Shown here: positions 16,068 to 25,168 of the stretch, in pieces | How the letters are laid out: each line of letters starts with the position of its first letter | Numbering within the stretch: the first letter of the stretch is position 1 | Assembly (NCBI GenBank): GCA_019635575.1 | Contig: JAHBZF010000029.1 | Location: 1 to 32,274 of the forward strand | Direction: 5' to 3' | From: Pseudolabrys sp. | GTDB lineage: Bacteria; Pseudomonadota; Alphaproteobacteria; Rhizobiales; Xanthobacteraceae | DNA: 32,274 nt | Notes under the pieces: generated by a model | The model's input: only the letters and a program-made list of their open reading frames with translations | Database searches by the model: none | What the model was told of the DNA's origin: nothing | Translations under genes and position numbers: made by a program

Positions 16068-16940
16068 GTGCAACTTGCCGTTAACATTGTCGTCCTCTCG
16101 GCGATCTACGCGTTGATCGCGTGCGGCTATGTACTGATCTATCGCGTGAGCCGGGTTCTCAACCTCGCCCACGGCGAGTTGATGATGCTCGGTGCGTATC
16201 TCCTGCTGACGACAGCGTCGCTGTTCGGCGGCAACCCGTGGACGGCGATCGGTGCGGCGCTGCTGCTGAGCCTTGTCGTTGGCATTCTCGTTTACGTGCT
16301 GTTGATGCGGAAAATGACCGGCGAGATGGTGCTGGCGGCGGTACTCACCACCGTCGCGCTCGGCATTCTGCTACGCGGCGTGATGGTGCTGATCTGGTCG
16401 GCGCAACAGCAATATCCGGGGCAGGCGCTCGGTTTCTCCAACCCGGCGCTGGTGCTGCCGGGCGGCGCGCGCATTTCCTTGATGGCGGCGCTCCTGGTTG
16501 GTGTCACCGCTGCGACCTATCTTGGTCTCTTCATTTTTTTGCGGTTCGGCCGCTGGGGCGTGCGCATGCGCGCAGCGGGACAGAATCCGTTGCTGGCTGC
16601 GCAGCGCGGCATCAATCTGCACGGGATTTATGCGCTGGCCTGGGGGCTTTCGACGTTCACCGGTTCGATTGCCGGCATGCTGATGGCGCTCGATTCCGGT
16701 CTCACCAGTTCCATGGTGATCGTCGGTCTGAAGGCATTTCCGGCGGCGCTGGTCGGGGGACTCGACAGTCTAGTCGGTGCGCTGATCGGCGCGGCGATCA
16801 TCGGTGCCAGCGAAGTCCTGTCGATCCAGTATATCGATCCGCTGCTGTCCGACGTCATCCCGTTCCTTGTTCTGATCGTCATGCTGGTGCTGCGGCCGTG
16901 GGGCCTGTTCGGCACGCGCGAGGAGCTCGACCGTGTCTAG
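16068..16940 (+). CDS. livH: LIV-type ABC transporter permease, LivH-like
   Basis: The 290-residue inner-membrane permease begins MQLAVNIVVLSAIYALIACG and has the LivH family motif LNLAHGELMMLGAYL at about residues 35-49. A later MRAAGQNPLLAAQRGINLHG block forms the coupling loop, and it ends LRPWGLFG. About eight membrane spans are visible. I prefer GTG at 16068 over the in-frame ATG at 16005, because the ATG lies just before the stem-loop and would add a proline/cysteine-rich stretch unlike LivH. The GTG has only a weak ribosome site, so the start is the least certain part of the call. It overlaps the LivM start by 8 bp. Confidence 0.88.
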   Translation: MQLAVNIVVLSAIYALIACGYVLIYRVSRVLNLAHGELMMLGAYLLLTTASLFGGNPWTAIGAALLLSLVVGILVYVLLMRKMTGEMVLAAVLTTVALGILLRGVMVLIWSAQQQYPGQALGFSNPALVLPGGARISLMAALLVGVTAATYLGLFIFLRFGRWGVRMRAAGQNPLLAAQRGINLHGIYALAWGLSTFTGSIAGMLMALDSGLTSSMVIVGLKAFPAALVGGLDSLVGALIGAAIIGASEVLSIQYIDPLLSDVIPFLVLIVMLVLRPWGLFGTREELDRV

Positions 16941-18015
16941 CCGCACGCCGCGCGCCAGCGGCCATTTCCGCACCGGCTACGCGCAGCAGTTCGCGCTACT
17001 GCAGACCCGGCTGGAAACGCGCAGCCTTTTCATGTTCGTCGTTGTCTTGCTCGCGTTTCCGTTTCTCGCCAGCGCATTCTATATCGATCTCGCCAGTCAG
17101 GTATTCCTCGCCGCGATCGGCGCGCTCGCCTTGATGCTGCTCACCGGTTACGCGGGGCAAATCTCGCTCGGTCACGCCGGTCTGCTTTGCGCGGGCGCAT
17201 TCACCACTGGTATTCTCGCGCAGGAACTCCATGCGCCGTTCTGGATCACGGTGCCGGCGGCGACCCTGGTTGGCGCGTTGCTCGGCGTCGTGTTCGGCCT
17301 GCCGTCGCTGCGGCTGCGCGGCCTTTATCTCGCAGTCTCGACGCTCGCGCTGCACTTCGTCGTTGTCTATCTCGGCGGCGAATATGAATCGAAGCGTGGA
17401 TTCTCCACCGGCATCACGCTCGATGCGCCGACCATCGGCGGATGGACGATCTATGGCGGCAAGGTCTGGTACTTCATCCTACTCGCCGGCGCGGCGCTGA
17501 CGCTCTGGATCTGCCTCAATCTGCTGCGCGGCCGCACCGGCCGGGCGTGGCGCGCCGTGCACGCGCATGAGACGGTGGCGGCCGCGCTCGGCATCCATGT
17601 CGCCGGGCAGAAGCTCCTCGCCTTCGTCATTTCCTCGGCGCTGACCGCGATGTCGGGCGCGCTGTTCGCGTACTATCGCGGCTTCGTCTCGGTCGAGGCG
17701 TTCTCGCTGTTCCTGTCGATCCAGTATGTGGCGATGATCATCATCGGCGGTATGGGCTCGCTGCTGGGCGCGATCCTCGGCGCGGTGTTCGTCACGATCT
17801 TTCCCTATGCGATCGAAGCGGCGCTGATGCGTCTCCCCGACGCGCAGAGCTATGCCGGTGTGCTGTTCGCCGTGAATTACGCCGCGTTCGGCGTGGTGAT
17901 GATCCTGTTCCTGCTGTTCGAGCCGCTCGGCCTCGTCGGCGTCTGGCGCCGGTTGCAGACCTACTTTCTGCTATGGCCGTTCAAGCACCGGCCGTTGGAG
18001 CGGGGCCGCAAATGA
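16933..18015 (+). CDS. livM: LIV-type ABC transporter permease, LivM-like
   Basis: This is the second inner-membrane subunit, 360 residues. After a basic N-terminal cytoplasmic tail of about 35 residues it has the LivM blocks TGYAGQISLGHAG (about 76-88), GLPSLRLRGLYLAVSTLA and the coupling-loop segment RAVHAHETVAAALGI. A C-terminal MSGALFAYYRGFVS and IIGGMGSLLGAILGAV complete the family pattern. The start is GTG at 16933, overlapping the LivH stop by 8 bp. Its stop overlaps the next ATG as ATGA (18012-18015). Together with LivH it forms the heterodimeric channel. Confidence 0.91.
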   Translation: MSSRTPRASGHFRTGYAQQFALLQTRLETRSLFMFVVVLLAFPFLASAFYIDLASQVFLAAIGALALMLLTGYAGQISLGHAGLLCAGAFTTGILAQELHAPFWITVPAATLVGALLGVVFGLPSLRLRGLYLAVSTLALHFVVVYLGGEYESKRGFSTGITLDAPTIGGWTIYGGKVWYFILLAGAALTLWICLNLLRGRTGRAWRAVHAHETVAAALGIHVAGQKLLAFVISSALTAMSGALFAYYRGFVSVEAFSLFLSIQYVAMIIIGGMGSLLGAILGAVFVTIFPYAIEAALMRLPDAQSYAGVLFAVNYAAFGVVMILFLLFEPLGLVGVWRRLQTYFLLWPFKHRPLERGRK

Positions 18016-18803
18016 GCGAGGCAGATCTGCTCACGGTCGACAAGCTCGAAGTCGTTTATCACCGCGCGGTGACGGCGATTCAGGGCATCAGCCTGAAGGT
18101 TGCGCGCGGGCAGATCGTTGCCGTGCTCGGCACCAACGGCGCGGGGAAATCGACCACGCTGCGGGCAATCTCCGGATTTCTCGGCATCGACGATGCGCGG
18201 GTAACAGATGGCACGATTGTTTTCGATGGGCGGCGGATCGAGAACCGGCCGCCCAACGAGATCACACGGCTCGGCATCGCGCTGGTGCCGGAGCGCGACA
18301 AGGTTTTTCCCAATCTGACCGTGACTGAAAATCTCGCGGCACCGTTCGCCAGCAGCGGTCCGGGCGAGGATGCGATCTATGGCATTTTCCCGCGGCTCGC
18401 GGATTTGCGTGGCCGCACGGCGGGGCTTCTCTCCGGCGGCGAGCGGCAGATGCTGGCGATCGCCAGCGCGCTGATGTGCGACCCGCAACTCCTGCTGGTC
18501 GACGAATTGTCGCTCGGCCTCGCGCCCGTGGCGGTCGAGGACTTGATGCAGCGACTGCTACAGATCCGCAACGATCTCGGCATCACAATCCTGATCGTCG
18601 AGCAAAGCGCAGCGGCGGCGTTGCAGATCGCCGAATATGGCTATGTGCTGGAGAACGGCCGCGTTGTGCTCGATGGCGACGCCGAACGACTGCGCAACCA
18701 CGACGACATCCGCGAATTCTATCTCGGGCAGTCGCTCAACCGCGAGCGCCGCAGCTATCGCGACGTGAAGCAATACCGCCGCAGCCGGAGGTGGTATGGC
18801 TGA
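18012..18803 (+). CDS. livF: LIV-type ABC transporter ATP-binding protein, LivF-like with basic C-terminal tail
   Basis: The 263-residue ATPase has Walker A GTNGAGKS (40-47), Q-loop region ALVPERDKVFPNLTV, signature LLSGGERQM (139-147), Walker B LLLVDELSLGLAP (160-172) and IVEQSAAAA with a glutamine in the switch position, as in LivF proteins. LivF usually ends soon after the FYLG motif, but this one continues for about 24 residues rich in Arg, Lys and Tyr (NRERRSYRDVKQYRRSRRW). I recall similar tails in LIV systems next to acyl-CoA synthetases; that link is from memory, not shown here. The ATG overlaps the LivM stop, and it overlaps livG by 8 bp. Confidence 0.9.
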   Translation: MSEADLLTVDKLEVVYHRAVTAIQGISLKVARGQIVAVLGTNGAGKSTTLRAISGFLGIDDARVTDGTIVFDGRRIENRPPNEITRLGIALVPERDKVFPNLTVTENLAAPFASSGPGEDAIYGIFPRLADLRGRTAGLLSGGERQMLAIASALMCDPQLLLVDELSLGLAPVAVEDLMQRLLQIRNDLGITILIVEQSAAAALQIAEYGYVLENGRVVLDGDAERLRNHDDIREFYLGQSLNRERRSYRDVKQYRRSRRWYG

Positions 18804-19554
18804 ACTGTCCGTCGACAATCTGCGGCTGCGGTTTGGCGGCCTGGTGGTGCTCGACGGCGTGTCGCTCGCCGTGGAGAAGGCCGAGCTGCTGGCGCTGATC
18901 GGGCCGAACGGCGCCGGCAAGACCAGCGTGTTTAATTGCATCAGCGGCATTTATCGCGGCGAGGGCGCAGTGCGCCTGCGCGGCGAGGACATCGCCGGCA
19001 AGGCGCCGCACCGCATCGCCCGGCTCGGCATCGCCCGCACGTTCCAGCATGGTGAACTATTCCCGCAGATGAGCGTGATCGACAATCTGCTGGTTGGCCG
19101 TCACGCCCGTATCGGGTATGGGCCGCTCGCCGAGATGCTGTTCCTGCCGCGCGTGCGGCTTGACGAAGTGCGCCAGCGCGAGAAGATCGAGCAGATCATT
19201 GAATTGACGGAGCTGGAGCGTTATCGCAACGCGCCGGTTGGCGGGTTGCCGTTCGGCATCCAGAAGATCGTTGGCTTCGCACGAGCGCTGGCGCTCGATT
19301 CATCGGTATTGTTGCTCGACGAGCCGTCCGCCGGTCTGAACCGCGAGGAGCGAGAAGACCTGGCGCGCTTCATCCTGCGCATCAAACACGATCTCGGCGT
19401 GGCGATGATCTGGATCGAGCATGACATGCAGATGGTGGCTGACCTCGCTGATCGCATTCATGTCCTCAACTACGGCAGAACCATCGCCGAAGGTGCGCCC
19501 TCGGCGGTGTTGAGCGACCCTCAGGTGATCGAGGCTTACGTCGGCCGGAGTTGA
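18796..19554 (+). CDS. livG: LIV-type ABC transporter ATP-binding protein, LivG-like
   Basis: The second ATPase, 252 residues, has Walker A GPNGAGKT (36-43), the LivG block ARTFQHGELFPQMSV (about 80-94), Walker B VLLLDEPSAGLN (171-182) and IWIEHDMQMV with the switch histidine. The signature is LPFGIQKIVGFARAL, a degenerate LSGGQ of the kind common in LivG, where LPYG or LPFG replaces it. It overlaps livF by 8 bp, and its last 19 bp overlap the tail of the oppositely oriented molybdenum hydroxylase gene. It completes the importer: receptor, two permeases and two ATPases. Confidence 0.91.
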   Translation: MAELSVDNLRLRFGGLVVLDGVSLAVEKAELLALIGPNGAGKTSVFNCISGIYRGEGAVRLRGEDIAGKAPHRIARLGIARTFQHGELFPQMSVIDNLLVGRHARIGYGPLAEMLFLPRVRLDEVRQREKIEQIIELTELERYRNAPVGGLPFGIQKIVGFARALALDSSVLLLDEPSAGLNREEREDLARFILRIKHDLGVAMIWIEHDMQMVADLADRIHVLNYGRTIAEGAPSAVLSDPQVIEAYVGRS

Positions 19555-21905
19555 TCGCCGGCGTCAGCCTGCGCCAGACGGTCCAGCACATGTTCCGGCG
19601 TGAACGGCTGTTCGGTCATCGTGGCGCCGAACGGCGCGAGCGCATCGTTGACCGCGGTCCAGATCGCGGCAGCCGCGCCGACGGTGCCGGCTTCGCCGAC
19701 GCCGCGCGCGCCGAGTGTGGTCGTTGCGGTCGGGGTTTCCATGTGGGCGATGCGGATATCCGGCATTTCGCCCGCCATTGGTACGAGATAGTCCGCAAGA
19801 CTTCCGTTCTCGAGCTGGCCATCGGCGCCGTAGATACATTGTTCGTAGAGGGCCGCGCCGATCCCTTGCACGACGCCGCTCCGAATCTGTTCGTCCACCA
19901 GCATCGGATTGATGACGCGGCCGCAGTCGTCGACCACCCAGAAATCGAGAACACGGATCGTGCCGAGCTCGGGATCGACCTCTACATGCGCAGCCTGGAT
20001 ACCGTTCGCCGCGATATAGGGTGTGTTGCGCGGGGCGAAGCTTTCGACCACTTCCAGATCAGGAATATCGTCGAGCGGGACGAGATGCGACCGGAAGCTG
20101 ACGATGGTGGCAATATCCGCCAAACTCATCTGCGCGAGCCCGGCGGCGTTGCATACCACGCCGCCTTGAAGCTGCAGCGAGGCCGGGTCGGCCTGCAGCA
20201 GCGAACCGGCGATGGTCAGGACATTGCTCTTGAGCCGGCGCGCGGCACGCAATGTCGCTTCGCCGCCGAGCGCGATCCCGCGCGATGCCCAGGCGCCGCC
20301 GCCGAGCGGCGTCACTTGTGTATCGCCGGTGACGATCTCGATCGTGTCCGGCGCGACGCCCAGTTCCTGCGCGAGAATTTGCAGCAGTCCGGTGCGCGTG
20401 CCCTGACCTTGATCGGTGACGCTGGTGGCGCAGCGCACCCGGCCATCGGCCTCGACCGTTAGGCGGCAGGCTTCCTGCGCCGAAACGCGGACGTTCTGCG
20501 GACCGTAAAGCTGCGATCCCACGCCGGTCTGCTCGATGAATGCGGCGAAGCCGATGCCGCGATAGCATTTCTCTCCGCGTAGCTCAGTTTGCCGGCGGCG
20601 CAGGCCGTCGTAGTCCATCAACGCCAGCAGGCGGTCGTGACAGCGCCGCAGCGAGAGCTGCGACAGCACAATGCCGGCGGCGGAGCGCGCCGGTTTGTCG
20701 TCGGCATCGGCATAGTTGCGGCGGCGGAAGTCGGCCGGATCGAGGCCGATTTTGCGCGCGGCAAGATCGAGCAATTGCTCGGTGACGGTGCAGGCTAGCG
20801 GCTGGCCGACCGCGCGCAGAATGCCGCTCGGCACCTTGTTCTGGAAATAGCCACGCACCCGGCCGCGATAATGCGCGAGCTGATAGGGCGCGGCGATCAT
20901 GTGCACGGCCTGCAATCCCTCGCCGGCGCTGCCACGCGGGTGTGACGCATAGGCTCCGAATCCGGACAGCACGGCAACATCCATGGCGAGCAGCTTGCCA
21001 TCCGTGTCGACGGCGAGCCGCCCGCGCACCCGTGCCTCACGGGCATGATTGTCGCTGACGAAGGATTCCAGCCGGTCGGCGCAGAACTTCACCGGACGCC
21101 CGAGCAGTACGGCGATGGCGGCGACCGCCATCTCGTCGGGATAGGCACAGAGCTTCATCCCGAACGCGCCGCCCACGTCCGGCGCGACGACCCGCACCGC
21201 CGACAGCGGCAAGCCGAGTTGCGCGGAAAACACCTCGCGCATCTGGTGGGGCGCTTGGTGCGAATGCTGTATCACCAGTTCGCGGATGCGCGGGTCGAAG
21301 CTGGCGAGGATGGTGCGCGGCTCCAGTGTGACGCCGGTCTGCCGCGAGAACGTGAAATCATGCTCGACGACGGTGGCCGCGTCGCGAAATGCGGCGTCGG
21401 GGTCGCCGGTGTTGATACTATGATCGAGACCGAGGTTGTTCCGCATGCCAGATTTCACCGGCGGCGCATCCTCCGCGGCGGCGTTGTCCAGGTCAGCTAT
21501 GGCCGGCAGTTCGGTCCAGTCGATTTCCACCCGTTCGCAAGCGTCTTCGGCCTGCGCGCGTGTGGTCGCGACGATGGCGACAACAGCTTCGCCCTGCCAG
21601 CAGGCTTCGTCGCGGGCAAGCGGGATTTGCTCCGGCGAGAGATGCGTCGGCAGCAAGGCGAGTCGTGTCTCCCAGGGCTTGCAGACGGCTGAGAGATCGT
21701 CGGCGGTGATGACCGCGATGACGCCGGGTGCTACCCGTGCGGCATCGCAATTCATCCTGTTGATGCGCGCATGCGGATAGGGGCTGCGCACGAAAGCGAT
21801 ATGGCCGACGTCGCCGGCGTCAATGTCGTCGGTATAGCGGCCTTTGCCGGCCACCAGACGCGCGGCCTCGCGGCGCGGCACGTTGCGCGGATCGTTGCGG
21901 GTCAT
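19536..21905 (-). CDS. Xanthine dehydrogenase-family molybdenum hydroxylase, large (Mo-pterin) subunit
   Basis: The 789-residue catalytic subunit binds molybdopterin and hydroxylates an N-heterocycle, aldehyde or aromatic carboxylate with water as oxygen source. It has the N-terminal a/b hammerhead domain (KGRYTDDI, AFVRSPYPHARI), Mo-cofactor blocks (VVAPDVGGAFGMK, GQGTRTGLLQILAQELGV, ARGVGEAGTVGAAAAIW) and the catalytic glutamate Glu738. The loop that reads AYRCSFR in CO dehydrogenase or AYRGAGR in form-II relatives is GILRAVGQPLA here, which rules out CO oxidation and suggests another substrate. It overlaps the 2Fe-2S subunit by 4 bp (ATGA) and the livG tail by 19 bp. No chaperone (CoxD/XdhC type) gene is visible. 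Confidence 0.92.
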   Translation of the reverse strand: MTRNDPRNVPRREAARLVAGKGRYTDDIDAGDVGHIAFVRSPYPHARINRMNCDAARVAPGVIAVITADDLSAVCKPWETRLALLPTHLSPEQIPLARDEACWQGEAVVAIVATTRAQAEDACERVEIDWTELPAIADLDNAAAEDAPPVKSGMRNNLGLDHSINTGDPDAAFRDAATVVEHDFTFSRQTGVTLEPRTILASFDPRIRELVIQHSHQAPHQMREVFSAQLGLPLSAVRVVAPDVGGAFGMKLCAYPDEMAVAAIAVLLGRPVKFCADRLESFVSDNHAREARVRGRLAVDTDGKLLAMDVAVLSGFGAYASHPRGSAGEGLQAVHMIAAPYQLAHYRGRVRGYFQNKVPSGILRAVGQPLACTVTEQLLDLAARKIGLDPADFRRRNYADADDKPARSAAGIVLSQLSLRRCHDRLLALMDYDGLRRRQTELRGEKCYRGIGFAAFIEQTGVGSQLYGPQNVRVSAQEACRLTVEADGRVRCATSVTDQGQGTRTGLLQILAQELGVAPDTIEIVTGDTQVTPLGGGAWASRGIALGGEATLRAARRLKSNVLTIAGSLLQADPASLQLQGGVVCNAAGLAQMSLADIATIVSFRSHLVPLDDIPDLEVVESFAPRNTPYIAANGIQAAHVEVDPELGTIRVLDFWVVDDCGRVINPMLVDEQIRSGVVQGIGAALYEQCIYGADGQLENGSLADYLVPMAGEMPDIRIAHMETPTATTTLGARGVGEAGTVGAAAAIWTAVNDALAPFGATMTEQPFTPEHVLDRLAQADAGDQLRPT

Positions 21906-22384
21906 GATCCGGCTCCGGCGCGGCGATTGGCAACAGACTCAATCGCGTCGACGATGGCGTGATAGCCGGTGCAGCGGCAGTAGTTGCCCGAGAGCGCGTC
22001 ACGAATTTCCGCGCGGTTGGGTTGCCCACGCGCCAGCAATTCCGCTGCCGTCATCAGGATGCCGGACGTGCAATAGCCGCACTGCAGAGCGTTGCGGGCG
22101 ACGAATTCCTGCTGCAGATCGGCGATCACGCCGGAGGCGGTCAAACCCTCCACGGTCTCGATCACCGCGCCGTCGGCCTGCACCGCGAGCATCAGGCAAC
22201 TGCGGGCCGAGCGGCCGTCGAGCATCACGTTGCAGGCGCCGCATACGCCGTGCTCGCAGCCGACATGGGTGCCAGTCAGTCTCAGTTGATGACGCAGGAA
22301 ATCGGCAAGATGCGTACGTGCGTCGACGTCGGCTGATACAACCGCGCCATTCAACGTCAAGGTGATGGAATGGCGCTCAGACAT
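21902..22384 (-). CDS. Xanthine dehydrogenase-family 2Fe-2S subunit
   Basis: The 160-residue small subunit passes electrons from the Mo site to FAD through two 2Fe-2S clusters. All eight ligands are visible: Cys43, Cys48, Cys51 and Cys63 (GCEHGVCGACNVML then SCLML) for the plant-ferredoxin cluster, and Cys102, Cys105, Cys136 and Cys138 (LQCGYCTSG, NYCRCTGYH) for the helical cluster. The ATG at 22384 overlaps the FAD-subunit stop by 8 bp. A GTG at 22399 would give five extra residues. The stop overlaps the large-subunit start by ATGA. Spacing and order (FAD, 2Fe-2S, Mo) match the cox/ndh/nic type operons. Confidence 0.95.
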   Translation of the reverse strand: MSERHSITLTLNGAVVSADVDARTHLADFLRHQLRLTGTHVGCEHGVCGACNVMLDGRSARSCLMLAVQADGAVIETVEGLTASGVIADLQQEFVARNALQCGYCTSGILMTAAELLARGQPNRAEIRDALSGNYCRCTGYHAIVDAIESVANRRAGAGS

Positions 22385-23258
22385 CTGATGACCGGACACG
22401 AGCCTGCCCGAGCATGCCGCGCAACGTGCGCTGTAGAAGCACGGCCGCTTGCTTGCGCTTGGTTTCGCCGCGGCCCTGCTGGTTATCCATCGGCTCCATG
22501 TCAGTGGTCATGGCGCGGGCGGCGTCGGTGAGGACTATGTCGGTGCTGTCCGCAGCGACGACAATATCCCGCGCGCCCGGACTGAGAAGAGGTGTGGGTT
22601 CGGAGCCGAAGAACACCACGGACAAATCGTCGAGCGCGCCCGCTATGTGTCGCGCGCGAACCGCGACGCCGACCGTGGCGAAATCGCCGTGGCGTCGGCT
22701 GAGTTCGGCAAAGCCGAATATTTCGTTTTCCCGAGCCACAGGAAACAAAACTTCGGTGATCATCTCGTCGTCGTCGCGTCCCGTCTGATACAGCCCCTGA
22801 AAGAAAGCGCGGGCAGACACGGTACGCGTCGCGCCACGCTTATTGAGGACGATCCGCGCATCGAGCGCCACGGCGACCGCGGGCATCTCCGCGGAGGGGT
22901 CGGCGAGGGCGAGGCTGCCGCAGGTGGTGCCCCGGTTGCGAACCGCCATATGTGCGACATGCGGCATCGCCAATGCGATCAGCGGGACGCGATCCGCGAT
23001 CAGCGATGATTCCGCAACCTCGGCATGACGCACCAGTGCGCCGACGCGGATCGCCTCGCCGCGGTCGGCGATGCCGCGCAATGACGCGATCCGGTTGATA
23101 TCGACCAGCATGCCGGGCGATGACAATCGCATGTTGAGCGTCGGCATGAGACTCTGCCCGCCGGCCAGCACCTGCGCCTCGCCGGCATGGTCGGCGAGCA
23201 GGGTTAGCGCCCCGTCGATATCGTCGGGCCGACGATAGGTGAAGATCGGCGCCTTCAT
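22377..23258 (-). CDS. Xanthine dehydrogenase-family FAD-binding subunit
   Basis: This 293-residue medium subunit (CoxM-like) binds FAD. The N-terminal phosphate-binding block VLAGGQSLMPTLNMRL is at about residues 30-45. The second, RNRGTTCGSLALADPSAEMP, replaces the usual GTIGG(S) with GTTCGS. The C-terminal CO_deh_flav_C domain (LDDLSVVFFGSEPTPLL) is present. It is the first hydroxylase gene in the leftward transcription unit, 27 bp after dctM, so the TRAP transporter and the hydroxylase are probably one operon. The last residues overlap the 2Fe-2S subunit start. Confidence 0.92.
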   Translation of the reverse strand: MKAPIFTYRRPDDIDGALTLLADHAGEAQVLAGGQSLMPTLNMRLSSPGMLVDINRIASLRGIADRGEAIRVGALVRHAEVAESSLIADRVPLIALAMPHVAHMAVRNRGTTCGSLALADPSAEMPAVAVALDARIVLNKRGATRTVSARAFFQGLYQTGRDDDEMITEVLFPVARENEIFGFAELSRRHGDFATVGVAVRARHIAGALDDLSVVFFGSEPTPLLSPGARDIVVAADSTDIVLTDAARAMTTDMEPMDNQQGRGETKRKQAAVLLQRTLRGMLGQARVRSSDV

Positions 23259-23285
23259 CGCGGCATGCCTCGGCTTGTCACGCCG

Positions 23286-24593
23286 TCAGTTTGTCACGAA
23301 AGCAGTGACGATGCTCGGGAAGATGAAGATCAGGGCCATCATCAGCATCGTCAGCCAGACATAGGGAATGGCGGCGCGGTAGATCATGCCGACCGTGATG
23401 CCGGGCGGTGCGACGCCCTTGAGCACGAACAGCAACAAGCCGAACGGTGGCGTCAGCAGGCCGATCTGCATGCACAGCAGATAGAGGATACCGAACCAGA
23501 CCAGATCGACGCCCATGCTGCGCAACAGTGGCATGTAGAACGGCAGCGTAATCATCATGATGCTGGTCTGGTCGATGAAGAAGCCGAGGATCAGCAGGAT
23601 CGCCAGCATGCCGATCAGCACGGCGGTCGGAGGCAGGCCCGAACTTTCGATTACCGCGACGAGGCCGGCGGTCGCACCGGAGAAGCTCAGAAGCTGTGCG
23701 AAAGTGGTGGCGCCGACGATGATGAACAGCAGCGAGCCGGAAATCGAGATCGTCCCCATCAGAGACTTCCACAGATTTTCGCGGGTCAGGCTGCCGTAGC
23801 AGGCGGCGAGGATCACGGTGGCGAGCGCGCCGAGTGCGCTCGATTCGGTCGGCGTCGCCCAGCCGCTGGTCATGCTGACGACAACGATGGCGAATACGCC
23901 GATCAGCGGCACCACGGTGATGATCAGGTTGACCCATGGGTGTCCCTTGGGCGCGTTCTCGTCCTCATAGACTGGCGCGAGGGCCGGATTGAGCCAGCAG
24001 CGCAGCACCACATAGCCGATGAACAAGGCCGACAGGATTAGGCCGGGGACGATGCCGCCGACCAGCAGGCCGGAGATCGAAATGCCGGCGAGACTGCCAA
24101 GCAACACCGCAAGCCCCGAGGGCGGAATCAGGATATCGACGCCGCCGATCGCCAGGATCGGCCCCATCGCGGTTTTCGGCTCGTAGTTCCGCTTGAGCAT
24201 CTGCGGCAGCAGGAGCGAACCGAGCATCGCCGTGGTGGCGATGGTTGAGCCGGAGATCGCCGAGAAGATGGTGCCGGCTACCAGCGCGACGACGGCGAGA
24301 CGGCCCGGCACGCGGCGGATCACCGCATCGACTGCGTCTACCGATTTCATGGCGAGGCCGGTATGGAACAGCACCTCGCCCATCAGCACGAACAACGGGA
24401 TCGGTACCAGCGAGAATTGCGCCACCGATAATTGTTCGTTGCGCACCATCTGTTCGAGGCCGGCCCATCCGCCGAAGATCAGATAGGAGCCGACGATATT
24501 GATGATGAAAAAGACGAAGGCGACCGGCAGCGCGGTCAGCAGCAGGCCGACCTTCGAGGCGAACATGATCGAGAGGATGGAAGCCCAGCTCAC
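23286..24593 (-). CDS. dctM: TRAP transporter large permease (DctM)
   Basis: The 435-residue membrane protein of the DctM family has about 12 hydrophobic segments. Conserved blocks include SAISGSTIATTAMLGSLLLP near residue 110, GVDILIPPSGLAVLLG at about 149-164 and the C-terminal GLLTPPFGLLLFVLKG. It is the sodium-coupled channel subunit that works with DctP and DctQ to take up a carboxylate. The start codon is GTG at 24593, overlapping the DctQ stop as GTGA (24590-24593). It is followed 27 bp later by the molybdenum hydroxylase genes. Confidence 0.93.
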   Translation of the reverse strand: MSWASILSIMFASKVGLLLTALPVAFVFFIINIVGSYLIFGGWAGLEQMVRNEQLSVAQFSLVPIPLFVLMGEVLFHTGLAMKSVDAVDAVIRRVPGRLAVVALVAGTIFSAISGSTIATTAMLGSLLLPQMLKRNYEPKTAMGPILAIGGVDILIPPSGLAVLLGSLAGISISGLLVGGIVPGLILSALFIGYVVLRCWLNPALAPVYEDENAPKGHPWVNLIITVVPLIGVFAIVVVSMTSGWATPTESSALGALATVILAACYGSLTRENLWKSLMGTISISGSLLFIIVGATTFAQLLSFSGATAGLVAVIESSGLPPTAVLIGMLAILLILGFFIDQTSIMMITLPFYMPLLRSMGVDLVWFGILYLLCMQIGLLTPPFGLLLFVLKGVAPPGITVGMIYRAAIPYVWLTMLMMALIFIFPSIVTAFVTN

Positions 24594-25132
24594 GGCATTT
24601 CCTCCGGCCGGATGCCCGGCACATGCTCGCTCGGTTCATGCGAAACCGGATGCGCGGTGTTCCACAGCGTCACGAACAGTTCGAGGGCTTGCAGCATCAT
24701 GGCAAGCGAGGTCAGCGGGATGATCCAGTCCAGCCACCATTGCGGGAAGATCAGATCTTTGAAGATCAGCGTGCCGTTGCGCGCATTGTCGAGCATGATC
24801 GCCGTGCCAACGACGCCGGTGATGATCGAGATCAGCATGATCACGGCCAGCACGCCGAGTTCGACGTGGCGCGCGGTTTCCGGCTTCGCGCGCGACATGA
24901 CGATGTCGACGCGGATATGCTCGTTGGTCCGCAGCAGATAGGGCGCGACGAAGAAGGTAGAGATGAATAGCCCGTATTCCGTCAGCTCGATCGAGCCAAC
25001 GATCGACGGGAACGAAAACATCCGCAGGATCACCTCGGCGCTGATGCCCAGCGTCATCGCGGCAATCACCGCGACGGCTAGCACGCTGAGAACCCGCACC
25101 AGCCAACCGTTGAGCCAGAAGATGATCTGCAT
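24590..25132 (-). CDS. dctQ: TRAP transporter small permease (DctQ)
   Basis: This small membrane subunit of 180 residues has about four hydrophobic segments and the DctQ signature pattern: TEYGLFISTFFVAPYLLRTNEHIRVD, given here as the two blocks EYGLFISTFFVAPYLL and RTNEHIRVDIV. An IPLTSLAMMLQALELFV stretch lies near the C terminus. It scaffolds the DctM channel and contacts the receptor. The ATG at 25132 is 36 bp after the DctP stop, and the gene is joined to dctM by a GTGA overlap. Family assignment is secure from length, topology and position between the other two subunits. Confidence 0.91.
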   Translation of the reverse strand: MQIIFWLNGWLVRVLSVLAVAVIAAMTLGISAEVILRMFSFPSIVGSIELTEYGLFISTFFVAPYLLRTNEHIRVDIVMSRAKPETARHVELGVLAVIMLISIITGVVGTAIMLDNARNGTLIFKDLIFPQWWLDWIIPLTSLAMMLQALELFVTLWNTAHPVSHEPSEHVPGIRPEEMP

Positions 25133-25168
25133 GCTGCGGATGTCTCGCGCGCCAGCCTTTATCGGCTT

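Noticed and set aside
19536-23258. Aerobic carbon monoxide dehydrogenase (coxMSL gene order).
   Set aside because: The active-site loop motif AYRCSFR needed for the Mo-Cu site is not present; the aligned stretch is GILRAVGQPLA.
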